A stretch of DNA of 14,238 nt. Origin: Bacteroidota bacterium (GTDB taxonomy: Bacteria; Bacteroidota; Bacteroidia; Chitinophagales; Chitinophagaceae). Position numbers and translations under genes: made by a program. The stretch's first letter is position 1. Each line of letters starts with the position of its first letter. Shown in pieces: positions 1 through 7,418 of this stretch. The notes below the pieces were generated by a model that worked only from the letters and a program-made list of their open reading frames with translations, made no database searches and was not told the DNA's origin. Location of the stretch: contig JADJZY010000018.1 of assembly GCA_016715505.1 (NCBI GenBank), positions 1 through 14,238 on the forward strand. Reading direction: 5' to 3'.

Positions 1-447
1 TAAGTCGAAAGTGATTTTATCCGGCGAATTATCAATGATGAAATGGCTAAATACGTTGCCAAAAAAACCATTCAAACCATTATTAAAAATGAATTGTAGA
101 TGTTTCAAAGGCGCGTATATACTCGTTATGGGAACAACCTTTAAAGAAAATGTGACGGATATCCGCAATTCCAAGGTTGCTGATTTAATCAAGGAATTGA
201 AAGGGTATCTGTTCAGGTGGATGTAAACCGATCCTCGTGCAGATCATGAAGAATTATGCATAAAAATGGATATGGGGTTTGAATGAAGTAAATGGAAATA
301 TCGTGCCATCATTGTTGCCGCTGAGCCATGAACTCTACCAATCCGGATGAAAACTACTTCAAATAATTGACAGAAGAAGGATTATTGGTTGATCTTAAAG
401 GAATCTATCGGAATAAATTGGGCAACATCCAGTATTGGAGTTTGTAA
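1..447 (+). CDS. Nucleotide-sugar dehydrogenase, C-terminal part (5' truncated by window)
   Basis: This is the 3' end of a UDP-glucose/GDP-mannose dehydrogenase family enzyme, probably the WbpA/TviB branch that oxidises UDP-N-acetylhexosamines to uronic acids for surface polysaccharide. Reading across frames gives ESDFIRRIINDEMAKYVAKK, then the hallmark segment MGTTFKENVTDIRNSKVADL at about 129-190, which belongs to the C-terminal UDP-binding domain. It continues with DPRADHEE and a C-terminus GIYRNKLGNIQYWSL before TAA at 445-447. At least three 1-nt frameshifts (near 98, 215 and 300) break the frame; I attribute them to sequencing error. The NAD-binding N-terminal half lies outside the window. 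It converges on the minus-strand divIC-like gene with only 26 nt between the stop codons and no obvious hairpin terminator. The family is clear; the exact sugar substrate is not. Confidence 0.85.
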
Positions 448-473
448 GCAACAGTTTTTTAATCAACAAAATA

Positions 474-776
474 TTATGGGTTCTTCTGCGGAGAAGGACT
501 CAGGGTAACAACACATAAACCTCTTCATGAGGGTTGTCTGGAAATACTTTACTGGGCATAACGTTCCATCACGGCTGAATCTTTTTGTATGGCCTCTTTC
601 TTTTTTTAGCCATTCCACTTCCTTTTCTAGATATTCAATTTTAGCATTCACATTTCATTCAATTCCTTTTTTTGTTTGTATAAAGGGCAAATCATACTGG
701 GCAAAGAAAATACCCATATCACACTAGAAAGCCAGTGAGCAGGAAAATTTTGCCTAACGAGTTTAAGTAAGAACAT
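474..776 (-). CDS. Septum formation initiator family protein (DivIC/FtsB-like), frameshifted
   Basis: Small bitopic division protein of the FtsB/DivIC family, which bridges FtsL and FtsQ at the septum. From ATG at 776 the repaired protein (about 100 aa) has a short basic N-terminus, one hydrophobic segment around FLLTGF..VIWVFFFAQYDLP, then a heptad-type coiled coil KKELNEMNAKIEYLEKEVEW. After it comes the family's DSAVMERYA segment, which matches the typical 'LEKFAREKY' region, and a tail with EEVYVVT. Three or four indels scramble the frame (near 720, 655, 605, 550 and 490). The start overlaps the end of yajC, suggesting translational coupling. The assignment rests on the TM plus coiled-coil layout and the conserved tail. 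Another short coiled-coil membrane protein is possible but less likely. Confidence 0.65.
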
Positions 777-1136
777 CCGGATTAAACAAATTAAGCAGCT
801 CGTGTCTGCAGATTGTTTCTCACGATGCGAAGTCATTTCGAGAGAGATCGCACTCTTGTCCATTTTGACCACAGTGTTTCTATCCAATTCAACCGATAAA
901 GTGCCATCGTCATTGATTCGAACAATTTTTGCCATAAAACCGGCTGTCGTAACAATGGTATCTCCAACTTCTGTATTGTTCGGAAATCCTTGTTGTTCTT
1001 TAGCGCGTTTCATTTGTAGGCGTATCAAAAAAATACATCACCGCAATCATGGCAACCATAAAAAGGAACACTGTTCAGGCCGGATTCGGTTTTATCGCCT
1101 GTTCCGAGCATTAAAAAGATTAGCTAATTGAAACAT
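763..1136 (-). CDS. yajC: Preprotein translocase subunit YajC, frameshifted
   Basis: YajC is the small inner-membrane partner of SecDF in the Sec translocase. ATG at 1136 begins MFQLANL. After repairing frameshifts near 1090 and 1040 there is a single TM segment ending in FF(L)IR.QMKRAKEQQGF, the classical YajC 'FFLIRPQ' hallmark. The soluble domain TEVGDTIVTTAGFMAKIVRI, then DDGTLSVELDRNTVVKMDKS, follows the YajC pattern (GD.VVT.GG..G.V). The C-terminus is uncertain: a frameshift near 800 would give a tail ending HELLNLFNPDVLT at 763, overlapping the divIC-like start by about 14 nt, while the uncorrected frame runs on into that gene. About 89 nt separate it from the DUF1573 gene upstream, all on the minus strand. 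Confidence 0.85.
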
Positions 1137-1225
1137 ACTGAAAAAATATGGCCAAAAGTAATTCTTTCCGAAGGATAATTATCAAATAGAAGTCGAAACT
1201 TTTTCATGCTTTCAACAAGAAATAC

Positions 1226-1719
1226 TCAACGTACCTCTGCCTGAATATAAATTTCTTGTTCGGCTGGTTCAGCGTTGGATTGAATCACGACCGATTTTTC
1301 GTTATATCCCGTTTGCCGGTTGAATTAAAACTAACCTGAGATCTGGATTTTTCGCCGGGATGTATTGGTGCTTTGGGGAATTGAGGAACAGTACATCCGC
1401 ACGAGGCTTTGGTCGAAGCAATCAGCAAATCCTTGCTTCCGGTATTGGTAAATTCAAAATCGTGACTCACAATTTCCTTCTTGTATAGGTCCAAATGATA
1501 AAGGTATCTGTAAAGGTAAGAATAGCCTTTTTTGAATACCCGAATCAACAGGTTTCATGGAGGCGTCATTATAAACCAAATCTGCCGATAATTTGGGCGC
1601 TTGACTGCTGTCGGAGGAGGGAGGGTTTGATTGGAATTGTTTTCAGAACATCCCAACATGGAGATGCCGCAAACCATTAACCAAGGACCAGAATTTAGCC
1701 AAACTATTTTTCTTGACAT
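1226..1719 (-). CDS. DUF1573 lipoprotein
   Basis: DUF1573 domain protein, exported and probably lipid-anchored; its biochemical role is unknown. ATG at 1719 gives MSRKIVWLNSGPWLMVCGIS followed by lipobox MLGC with Cys24. The mature part starts with a Pro-rich linker and then holds the DUF1573 core: FGPIQEG, FEFTNTGSKDLLIASTKASC, then GCTVPQFPKAPIHPGE, a V.F.S.GK segment and a C-terminus AEQEIYIQAEVR with TGA at 1226-1228. The SCGCT.P..PK.PI.PGE block is diagnostic for the family. Repaired length is about 164 codons, normal for Bacteroidota. Frameshifts occur near 1575, 1490 and 1325. The start lies immediately behind the probable nusB stop, so the two are likely co-transcribed. Confidence 0.88.
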
Positions 1720-1721
1720 AG

Positions 1722-2664
1722 TCAGTTTTGTGATTTGTTTGATCCGATAATTGTTTTCTGACATTATCCAATAATCCGTTCACAAATTGCCCACTTTGCG
1801 GGGGTGCTGTAAGATTTAGCAATATCGATGTATTCGTTGATACTCACTTTGAGCGGAATACTTTCGAAATACAACATTTCACAAACGCCCAGATGAAGGA
1901 GGATTAAATCAATCATCGCTACACGATCAGCATCCCAGTTCATGAGGTTGGGTTCAATCAAACTAAACATATATTCTTTTATCGTAGTATGCGGATAATA
2001 ACTCATGCGCAAATTCACTTTTATCTGCACTCAGTAATTTGGTGAATGAAAAAATTTTCGGGACGTGACCAAAGCAGCGGAAACCATTGGTAAAATCATT
2101 TCAACATCGCTGTACCAATTGATGTATTTTTCGGCCATAAATTGGCGGGAGTCCTCATTTTCGAATAAAACAACCCGACTGATATGATTGAGAATTTCAA
2201 TTTCATCTTCCATTTTCGGTTCGGATCTGCAATGTATCGAACATATTCGGGAGTATCGATAATTTGGTTAAAAAGCTGGCGAATCCATTCGTTTTCAAAT
2301 AATAAATGAATATGATGGTCTTTGACAATCTTATTGAGGATGAATTGTTTTGAGTTTTTGTAAAACCAGATTCCCGGCCAATTTGGTGTTGATGCTCAGG
2401 TCTCCACTGGTGGGTAAATGTTTGGAGGCCTTTTGCTGGCATAAATCAGCACGTATTCTGCCACTAAATAATTCAGGTGACAACATGCGGCAAATAGCGC
2501 GTGAGACTGTTCAAATTTATGATCTAATGAAGAATGAAGTTTTTTTACATCCGGTGCATCTTCCTGCATGCCTGCTTCAAAATGGTTTGAAATACTTTGA
2601 TTCGGATGTTTCATCTGCTTATCATAAAATTTAAGAACTTTCGGGCCTGCGAAGGTAATCAAAT
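1722..2664 (-). CDS. nusB: Transcription antitermination factor NusB, frameshifted
   Basis: NusB binds boxA RNA with NusE (S10) in rRNA antitermination. The N-terminus near 2664 reads roughly MITRR...L.FYDKQMKHPN. The middle carries ILNHISRVVLFENEDSRQFM and AEKYINWYSDVEMILPMVSA. The C-terminal NusB fold is very clear: WDADRVAMIDLILLHLGVCE, MLYFESIPLKVSINEYIDIA, KSYSTP and QFVNGLLDN. At about 310 codons it matches the long Bacteroidota version rather than the 140-aa proteobacterial one. At least five indels split it (near 2655, 2420, 2330, 2215, 2040 and 1785). The stop is inferred at TGA 1722-1724, 2 nt before the DUF1573 ATG; without a repaired indel the frame would run to 1643. It heads the nusB-DUF1573-yajC-divIC run. 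Confidence 0.9.
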
Positions 2665-2925
2665 TTATGAGAAAACCAAGATTCCCAACGCTGTAATCAG
2701 AAATGAAGGAAAAAGGCTAAAAGATACATATAAATTTAACGTATTTGCATTTGAGAAATATTTATATATAAATGATTTTCATTTGATTAATTATCATAAA
2801 ATATCACATAATAAATATATAAATTTTGTAATTTTTTTCCTAAGAATGCTTGTTTTTGCAAGAAAAAATCTGCTTATTTCACATTGTTAAAGAATCCTAA
2901 ATACACTACAAAACTACGCTTCCAC
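2665..2925. other. AT-rich divergent intergenic region
   Basis: This 261-nt spacer lies between nusB (minus) and the rpfF-like gene (plus) and must hold both promoters. It is strongly AT-rich, especially 2755-2845. I see no confident promoter. For the plus gene, TTTTG at 2824-2828 followed about 22 nt later by TGTTTTTG near 2849 resembles the Bacteroidota -33/-7 pair but lacks the TA of the -7 box. The short plus-strand open frame across 2597-2890 runs through nusB on the other strand and has no protein-like features, so I do not call it. Confidence 0.5.
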
Positions 2926-3808
2926 ATGTTTATTAATAACCTCAGGGTGAAAATCGATGAAGAGTACAAAATCCTATGGGTAGGAATCGATTTACAGGAT
3001 AAACTATGTTATTCTATCAATTTTCTCGACAATCTGACTCACGTAAAGGAGTTGATTGTTTATTTGATTAAGAAGGAGAATATTAAGTACGTGTGCGCCT
3101 ATTCGCTGAACAAAGGCGTTTGGAATTTGGGTGGTGATTTGGAGTTCTTTGTGAGTTGTATTCGAAATCAAAAAAAAAGGGCTGAAGGAATATGCCTATA
3201 GGTGCATTGCCTTGTATATAATTACAACAGCAATTATGAAATGGACGTGATTTCTGCTTGTATTGTTCAGAAATACCTACGGCGGAGGATTCGAAAGTGC
3301 ATTAAGTGGTAATTATATCATTGCTGAAGAATCGGCCCGATTTAGTTTTCGGAGGTGATTTTGGAACCTTCCCGGGAATGGAGCGTATAGTTTTTTGACC
3401 AAAAAAGTTGGTTTTAATAAGGCCAATGAAATTATTAATTCCAATAAAACCTATACCGCTGCGGATATTCATCAAATGGGCATTATTGACCGCGTTTGTG
3501 ATGATGGGATGGGGGTTCCTCAAATGAATATGGATATCATTAAAGGAAAGCTGAATGAGCAGGCTGGTAATCCATTTAAAAATTTGTAACCGGGTTTCCA
3601 AACAGGAATTATTGGATGTTGTGGATGTGTGGTTGGAAAAAGCCTTCAACCTGAACGAAACCAATTTAAGTCGAATGATGAAAGTTGCCAATTTCCAAAA
3701 ACGGAAAGTCACGGATACCATTAGCAAAAATGCTGAAGTAAGGAAGTGGAGGAGGAGAGCAAGATTGCCGAAATTAATTCCCTCATCAATAGTTCGTTTC
3801 ATACCTGA
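2926..3808 (+). CDS. rpfF: RpfF-type crotonase, putative DSF synthase, frameshifted
   Basis: Member of the enoyl-CoA hydratase/isomerase superfamily closest to RpfF. In xanthomonads RpfF dehydrates and hydrolyses 3-hydroxyacyl-ACP to make cis-2-unsaturated fatty acid signals (DSF). The RpfF-specific pattern is all present after repair: VWNLGGDLEFFVSCIR in place of the usual crotonase oxyanion segment, YAYRCIALVYNY, GGGFESALSGNYIIAEESAR, FSFPEVIFGTFPGMGAYSFL, YTAADIHQMGIIDRV, and the helical tail ELLDVVDVWLEKAFNLNET. Both RpfF catalytic glutamates are retained: E of GGGFES and E of FPEV. Length is about 294 aa, against 289 in Xanthomonas. Breaks lie near 3168, 3272, 3350, 3390, 3560 and 3750. 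ATG 2926 is the likeliest start; ATG 2884 is in frame. No rpfB, rpfC or rpfG lies nearby. Family call firm; DSF production is inference. Confidence 0.85.
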
Positions 3809-3914
3809 TTATGTGGTTAGACATGGGTGTTTAAACAAAGATTGTCTTATTTTGGTGTTGTCTACTAACTATCAAGCCACTGATTTCGTCTATTAAAAGC
3901 AACAGAATGTGGAT

Positions 3915-3930
3915 ATTAACAAATGTTAAT
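3915..3930. promoter_or_regulatory. Perfect inverted repeat upstream of the Omp28-like gene, possible operator
   Basis: ATTAACA-AA-TGTTAAT is a perfect 7-bp inverted repeat with a 2-nt centre, ending 2 nt before the candidate -33 element and 63 nt before the downstream ATG. Position and symmetry suit a dimeric regulator site. No second copy was noticed in the window, so this remains a suggestion. Confidence 0.3.
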
Positions 3931-3932
3931 GA

Positions 3933-3965
3933 TTTGGATATTTGATACAATCTGGCTTATATTTA
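3933..3965 (+). promoter_or_regulatory. Candidate sigma-A promoter for the Omp28-like gene
   Basis: TTTG at 3933-3936 is followed after 21 nt by TATATTTA at 3958-3965, one mismatch from the Bacteroidota -7 consensus TAnnTTTG. Spacing is right and the ATG lies 27 nt further on. A second TTTG at 3941-3944 is too close. Confidence 0.4.
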
Positions 3966-3992
3966 CTTCATAAAATCAAAAAAATTACAAAA

Positions 3993-4859
3993 ATGAAAAA
4001 AATTCTTTCCATTTCGCTGGCCCTGGCGCTCTTCGCTGGATTTACGGCTTGTAAGAAAAACAACTCAAACACGACAGGTACCAACCCAGTTTGGACAGCT
4101 CCTGTTGTTACCGAACCCGTAGCTTCAAACCCATTAAAGGATGTAGGTCCTGTTCCAACTTCTTTTGTTAAAAAGTTGTTGTAGAGGAATTTACAGGTGA
4201 GTGGTGTGGTGCATGTCAAGCGGTGCTGCTGATTTACATGATATCGTTACAACATATCCTGATAAAGCATATGCAGTAGCTATTCATAATGCGAATGGTG
4301 GTTCAGATCCTTATGAAGTGTCATTCTTCGATCAATTGAATGCCATGTTAGGTCAACACTCTTCTTATCCTGGTGCTAACATCGATCGCGTTAAATCTTC
4401 TGGAAGCTGGAAAAGCGAAGTAGATGCCCGTTTAAAAACATCTGTGAATATGGGAATGGCTTTAGTTTCTAAAACTTCAGGTGATAATGTAAATTTGGAT
4501 ATTTATTTTGGTCAAACGACTACCATCACAAAAGATTTGAAATATACCATCTATTTGATTGAAAATAACTTGCCTCAGTCATCTCAAGGTCAAACAAGCG
4601 CAGGTGCTGGTTACATCCACGAACACGTTTTCAGAAATTATTTGAATGCGAATATGCAAGGTGATGATATCACTTGGACTGGTGGTCAAAAATACACGAA
4701 GTTGAGTTTGAAAAACCTCAGCATCACTGGTCAGTACAAAGACAAAACAATTTAAAATTGTTGGTGCTTGTACATACACCTGGTAAAGTAGGTGACGCCG
4801 GTGTTGAAATCGTTAATGCACAAGAATGTGGATTGAACGAAATTAAAAAATGGAATTAA
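3993..4859 (+). CDS. Omp28-like outer-membrane lipoprotein with thioredoxin-type CxxC, frameshifted
   Basis: Omp28-related proteins are Bacteroidota surface or periplasmic lipoproteins with a thioredoxin-like fold; their function is poorly known. ATG 3993 gives MKKILSISLALALFAGFTAC, a lipoprotein signal with Cys20, then a K/N/T/P-rich linker. After repair near 4170 the thioredoxin-like start reads VVVEEFTGEWCGAC, the Omp28 EFTG.WCG.C motif with both cysteines of CGAC. It continues with YAVAIHNANGGSDPYEVS, GANIDRVKSSGSW and YTIYLIENNLPQSSQG, then EHVFRNYLNANMQGDDITW and, after a second indel near 4700, FKIVGACTYTPG.VGDAGVE to the stop TAA 4857-4859. Repaired length is about 288 aa. A strong intrinsic terminator follows within 20 nt, so it is the last gene of its transcript, likely monocistronic. 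Confidence 0.85.
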
Positions 4860-4877
4860 TTTTTTTGGAAATATTGG

Positions 4878-4904
4878 AAAGCGCTCTTTTAGAGCGCTTT
4901 TTTT
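4878..4904 (+). terminator. Intrinsic terminator of the Omp28-like gene and docking site of the group II intron
   Basis: AAAGCGCTCT (4878-4887), loop TTT, AGAGCGCTTT (4891-4900), running into seven T (4898-4904). The 10-bp stem is perfect. The intron begins 2 nt after the T-run, which is the placement typical for class IIC introns. Confidence 0.93.
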
Positions 4905-4906
4905 GT

Positions 4907-5411
4907 GTGTGTCAGGCATGTTCAACAACTCTAGGGTGTAAGTCCCGAATGAGAGTTTCAGTTCTTATCATTAGCCAACGGCAAGGGTGTTCATTGTGAA
5001 GTGAAATCTGAAGGAAGCCTAAGGCAAACACTTGAACCTACGAACAGAAACTACATATTAGGCAGGGTAATGGGGATGATGTTGCATAAGAAACAAAAGT
5101 CCAAAACTGAACGAACCATTACCAAGTAAATGTAGAGGTTACATGAGTGGAAAGTGGTTGAACTTACCCTGAGAGGTCTTATCACAATCTGTCGATGACA
5201 TGCGCGAATGTCAAAGAAGAAACACTACTATAGAGGCTGACACTAATATAGTAGGGGTGTGATAAGAAGTCAGCAGAGGTCATAGTATGTATCGTTGAAG
5301 CCATCATCAAACGGTGGAAGCCTTTGGGAAACAGAAGGACTGAATGTCAGAAGTGCTTTGAAGTAAATTGGGATTTATGATGAAACGAGAAAAGCAGAAA
5401 CAGCAACAAAG
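4907..5411 (+). repeat. Direct repeat unit A (domains I-III of the intron), repeated at 6896-7399
   Basis: The first about 505 nt of the intron recur downstream in the same orientation. By eye the copies differ at G5001 (A in the second copy) and at ATGAGTGG (5143-5150, a 1-nt deletion plus one substitution). Identity ends abruptly after GCAACAAAG in both. Confidence 0.95.
5093..5098 (+). other. Candidate EBS1 of the intron
   Basis: ACAAAA is exactly complementary to the 5' exon hexamer TTTTGT at 4901-4906, immediately before the intron. It lies about 187 nt into the intron, where domain I carries EBS1. Short A-rich hexamers occur by chance, so this needs a folded domain I to confirm. Confidence 0.5.
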
Positions 5412-5538
5412 CAAATCTGTACACAGGAAAGTAGAGTGGAACTCGAGGATAAAATGTGTAAGAAGCCTAGTGTAATCATGTATGAACAAGAGAAAAGGGG
5501 CAAGTGTTTTTTTTGGGGGGGGCTAATATCAAATTTCT

Positions 5539-6848
5539 ATGTTAGAAGAAGTATTAGACATACGAAATGTAAAGTATGCACTAAAGCAAGTGACTAGTAA
5601 CAAAGGTGCTAGTGGCGTAGATGGTATGAGTTTAAAAGAGTTAAACGATTACATCAACGACCACTACCAGACATTTAGGCTAGATATTTTGGAAGGCAAG
5701 TATAAACCGCAACCAGTGCGTAGGGTAGAAATACCCAAACCAGGCGGCGGCAAACGGCTGTTAGGCATCCCAACAGTGATAGACAGACTAATACAACAGA
5801 GTATCAGTCAACGACTAACAGCGATATGGGAGCCTGAATTTCATTCATGGAGTTATGGCTTTAGACCCAATCGTAACGCCCACCAAGCAGTAACACAAGC
5901 ACAAAGTTTCTGGAAGAGGGTTACACAAAAGTTGTGGAGCTAGACTTAGAGAAATTCTTCGACAAGGTGAATCATGACTACCTAATGAGTTTATTAGCAA
6001 AGCGAATAGAAGATAAACGACTCTTAAAATTGTTGAGGGCTTATCTAACATCAGGTATCATGGAAGGAGGGATTACATCCCCCCGCACGGAGGGGACGCC
6101 ACAAGGTAGTCCTCTGAGTCCATTATTGTCTAATATTATTCTTAACGAGTTGGATAAAGAGTTAGACAAACGTGGTTTAAGGTTTGTTCGATATGCAGAC
6201 GATTGTAGTATTTATACAAAGAGCCAAAAGTCGGCTGAACGTGTAATGACTAGTATCACTACATTTATCGAAGTCAAACTCCACTTGAAGGTCAACAAGG
6301 AGAAGAGTAAGGTTAGCTATCCAACATCAAGTACACTTTTGGGTTATTCATTTTACACATGAAAGGGAAGATGGAGGATAAGAATCTGTTCCAAACCCAT
6401 AGAGAGACTCAAAGAAAAGATGCGTGAAATATTTAAACGGTCCAATCCGAAGAGTATAGAAATGAAGATAGAAAACTCAAGGGTAATACTAAGCGGATGG
6501 TGGAACTACTTCTCGTTGACAGAGAGTAAAAGCGCTCTGACTCAACTAGATAGTTTTATTCGAAAACGAGTTAGGATAAATGCTTGGTCACAATGGAAGC
6601 GCATAAGGACAAGGTATAAAATGCTTCGGCGGTTAAATGTCAATCATGATAAAGCATACCAATGGGCAAATTCCAGTAAGGGAAAAGCTAAAGTTGCGTC
6701 AAGCCCAATACTCCAAACAACATTAACCACAGGTGTACTGACCCGAATGGGATTAATTAGCTTAGAGGCAAACTTTACATTCAAACACCAACAAACAAAA
6801 ACTATTCTGACAAACCGCCGTGTACCAGACCGGTATGCACGGTGGTGA
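5539..6848 (+). CDS. ltrA: Group II intron reverse transcriptase/maturase (IIC type), one frameshift and one in-frame TGA
   Basis: Intron-encoded protein that folds the intron RNA and copies it after reverse splicing. ATG 5539 gives MLEEVLDIRNVKYALKQVTS, then the RT0/RT1 region NKGASGVDGM, PVRRVEIPKPGGGKRLLGIP, GFRPNRNAHQAV, and DLEKFFDKVNHD with its catalytic Asp. RT4 EGTPQGSPLSPLLSNIILNE and RT5 RFVRYADDCSIY (YADD at 6192-6203) follow, then NKEKSKV and LLGYSF. The thumb/maturase X domain includes IERLKEKMREIFKR, LSGWWNYFSLTESKSAL and the C-terminal W..WKR..TRYKMLRRLN, SPILQTTLTTG. About 436 aa, no endonuclease domain, as in IIC enzymes (GsI-IIC is about 420 aa). A 1-nt indel near 5910 and a TGA at 6360-6362, between RT7 and the thumb, interrupt it. 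The last residues overlap domain V, so the true C-terminus may be earlier. Confidence 0.93.
6814..6846 (+). ncRNA. Group II intron domain V
   Basis: ACCGCCGTG (6814-6822) pairs with CACGGTGGT (6838-6846), one G-U pair included. A 2-nt bulge (TG, 6836-6837) on the 3' side and a distal TACC/GGTA stem capped by AGACC follow. The layout and the CGC triad at 6816-6818 are those of class IIC. The element is 33 nt where 34 is usual, so one base may be missing. Confidence 0.8.
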
Positions 6849-6895
6849 GAGAGACGACAAAGATAGAATTCATCTATCTTTGTCTCCTACTCGAT
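6847..6895 (+). ncRNA. Group II intron domain VI and 3' splice end
   Basis: A long hairpin: GAG (6851-6853) and ACAAAGATAGA pair with TCTATCTTTGTCTC (6873-6886), with an ACG bulge on the 5' strand. A6889 in CCTAC is a reasonable bulged branch-point, 6 nt before the terminal AT. The basal pairs TGA/TCG close the domain. Confidence 0.65.
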
Positions 6896-7399
6896 GTGTG
6901 TCAGGCATGTTCAACAACTCTAGGGTGTAAGTCCCGAATGAGAGTTTCAGTTCTTATCATTAGCCAACGGCAAGGGTGTTCATTGTGAAATGAAATCTGA
7001 AGGAAGCCTAAGGCAAACACTTGAACCTACGAACAGAAACTACATATTAGGCAGGGTAATGGGGATGATGTTGCATAAGAAACAAAAGTCCAAAACTGAA
7101 CGAACCATTACCAAGTAAATGTAGAGGTTACATGGAGGAAAGTGGTTGAACTTACCCTGAGAGGTCTTATCACAATCTGTCGATGACATGCGCGAATGTC
7201 AAAGAAGAAACACTACTATAGAGGCTGACACTAATATAGTAGGGGTGTGATAAGAAGTCAGCAGAGGTCATAGTATGTATCGTTGAAGCCATCATCAAAC
7301 GGTGGAAGCCTTTGGGAAACAGAAGGACTGAATGTCAGAAGTGCTTTGAAGTAAATTGGGATTTATGATGAAACGAGAAAAGCAGAAACAGCAACAAAG
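6896..7399 (+). mobile_element. Second intron copy, 3'-truncated (domains I-III only)
   Basis: It starts with the same GTGTG directly after the terminal AT of the full intron, with no exon base between, and stays almost identical to 4907-5411 before stopping abruptly 19 nt ahead of the mntR-like ATG. Domains IV-VI and the RT are missing. Retaining the 5' end and losing the 3' end is the opposite of the 5' truncation left by incomplete target-primed reverse transcription, so a later deletion or recombination is more likely. The six bases before it (CTCGAT) do not match the candidate EBS1, so this copy did not choose that position by normal base pairing. Confidence 0.9.
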
Positions 7400-7418
7400 A
7401 AAGAAGTAATTTTACCCT

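Larger units (their letters stand above)
4907..6895 (+). mobile_element. Class IIC group II intron, full length, carrying its reverse transcriptase
   Basis: A retroelement of 1989 nt. It begins with the canonical 5' GTGTG (4907-4911) and ends with a domain VI 3' strand CCTAC and terminal AT (6894-6895). Inside are the RNA domains I-III (4907 to about 5411), domain IV with the RT gene (5539-6848), domain V (6814-6846) with a CGC catalytic triad, and domain VI. Class IIC is supported three ways: an RT sequence very like the Geobacillus GsI-IIC enzyme, the CGC triad (as in the Oceanobacillus IIC intron), and insertion directly behind an intrinsic terminator. Six exon bases TTTTGT (4901-4906) can pair with ACAAAA at 5093-5098, a plausible IBS1/EBS1 pair that fixes the 5' boundary. 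Its 3' end abuts a second, truncated copy. Confidence 0.9.

Noticed and set aside
2676..2683. TAAATTTG-like -7 box next to the nusB start (minus strand)
   Set aside because: It would lie at or overlapping the start codon, leaving no room for a leader; a chance match in AT-rich sequence is more likely.
2597..2890. AT-rich plus-strand open frame opposite the nusB start
   Set aside because: It overlaps nusB N-terminal coding on the other strand, is low-complexity Lys/Asn/Ile/Phe, and has no recognisable domain or promoter.
5507..5522. T8 followed by G8 upstream of the RT start, as a possible regulatory or slippage element
   Set aside because: Homopolymers of this kind are the least reliable part of such an assembly, and a G-run of this length in AT-rich DNA may be a base-calling artefact.
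6896..7399. The 504-nt repeat as an independent small RNA or ORF-less element
   Set aside because: It is simply the 5' part of the adjacent intron, starts at the exact intron 5' end, and has no domain V or VI.
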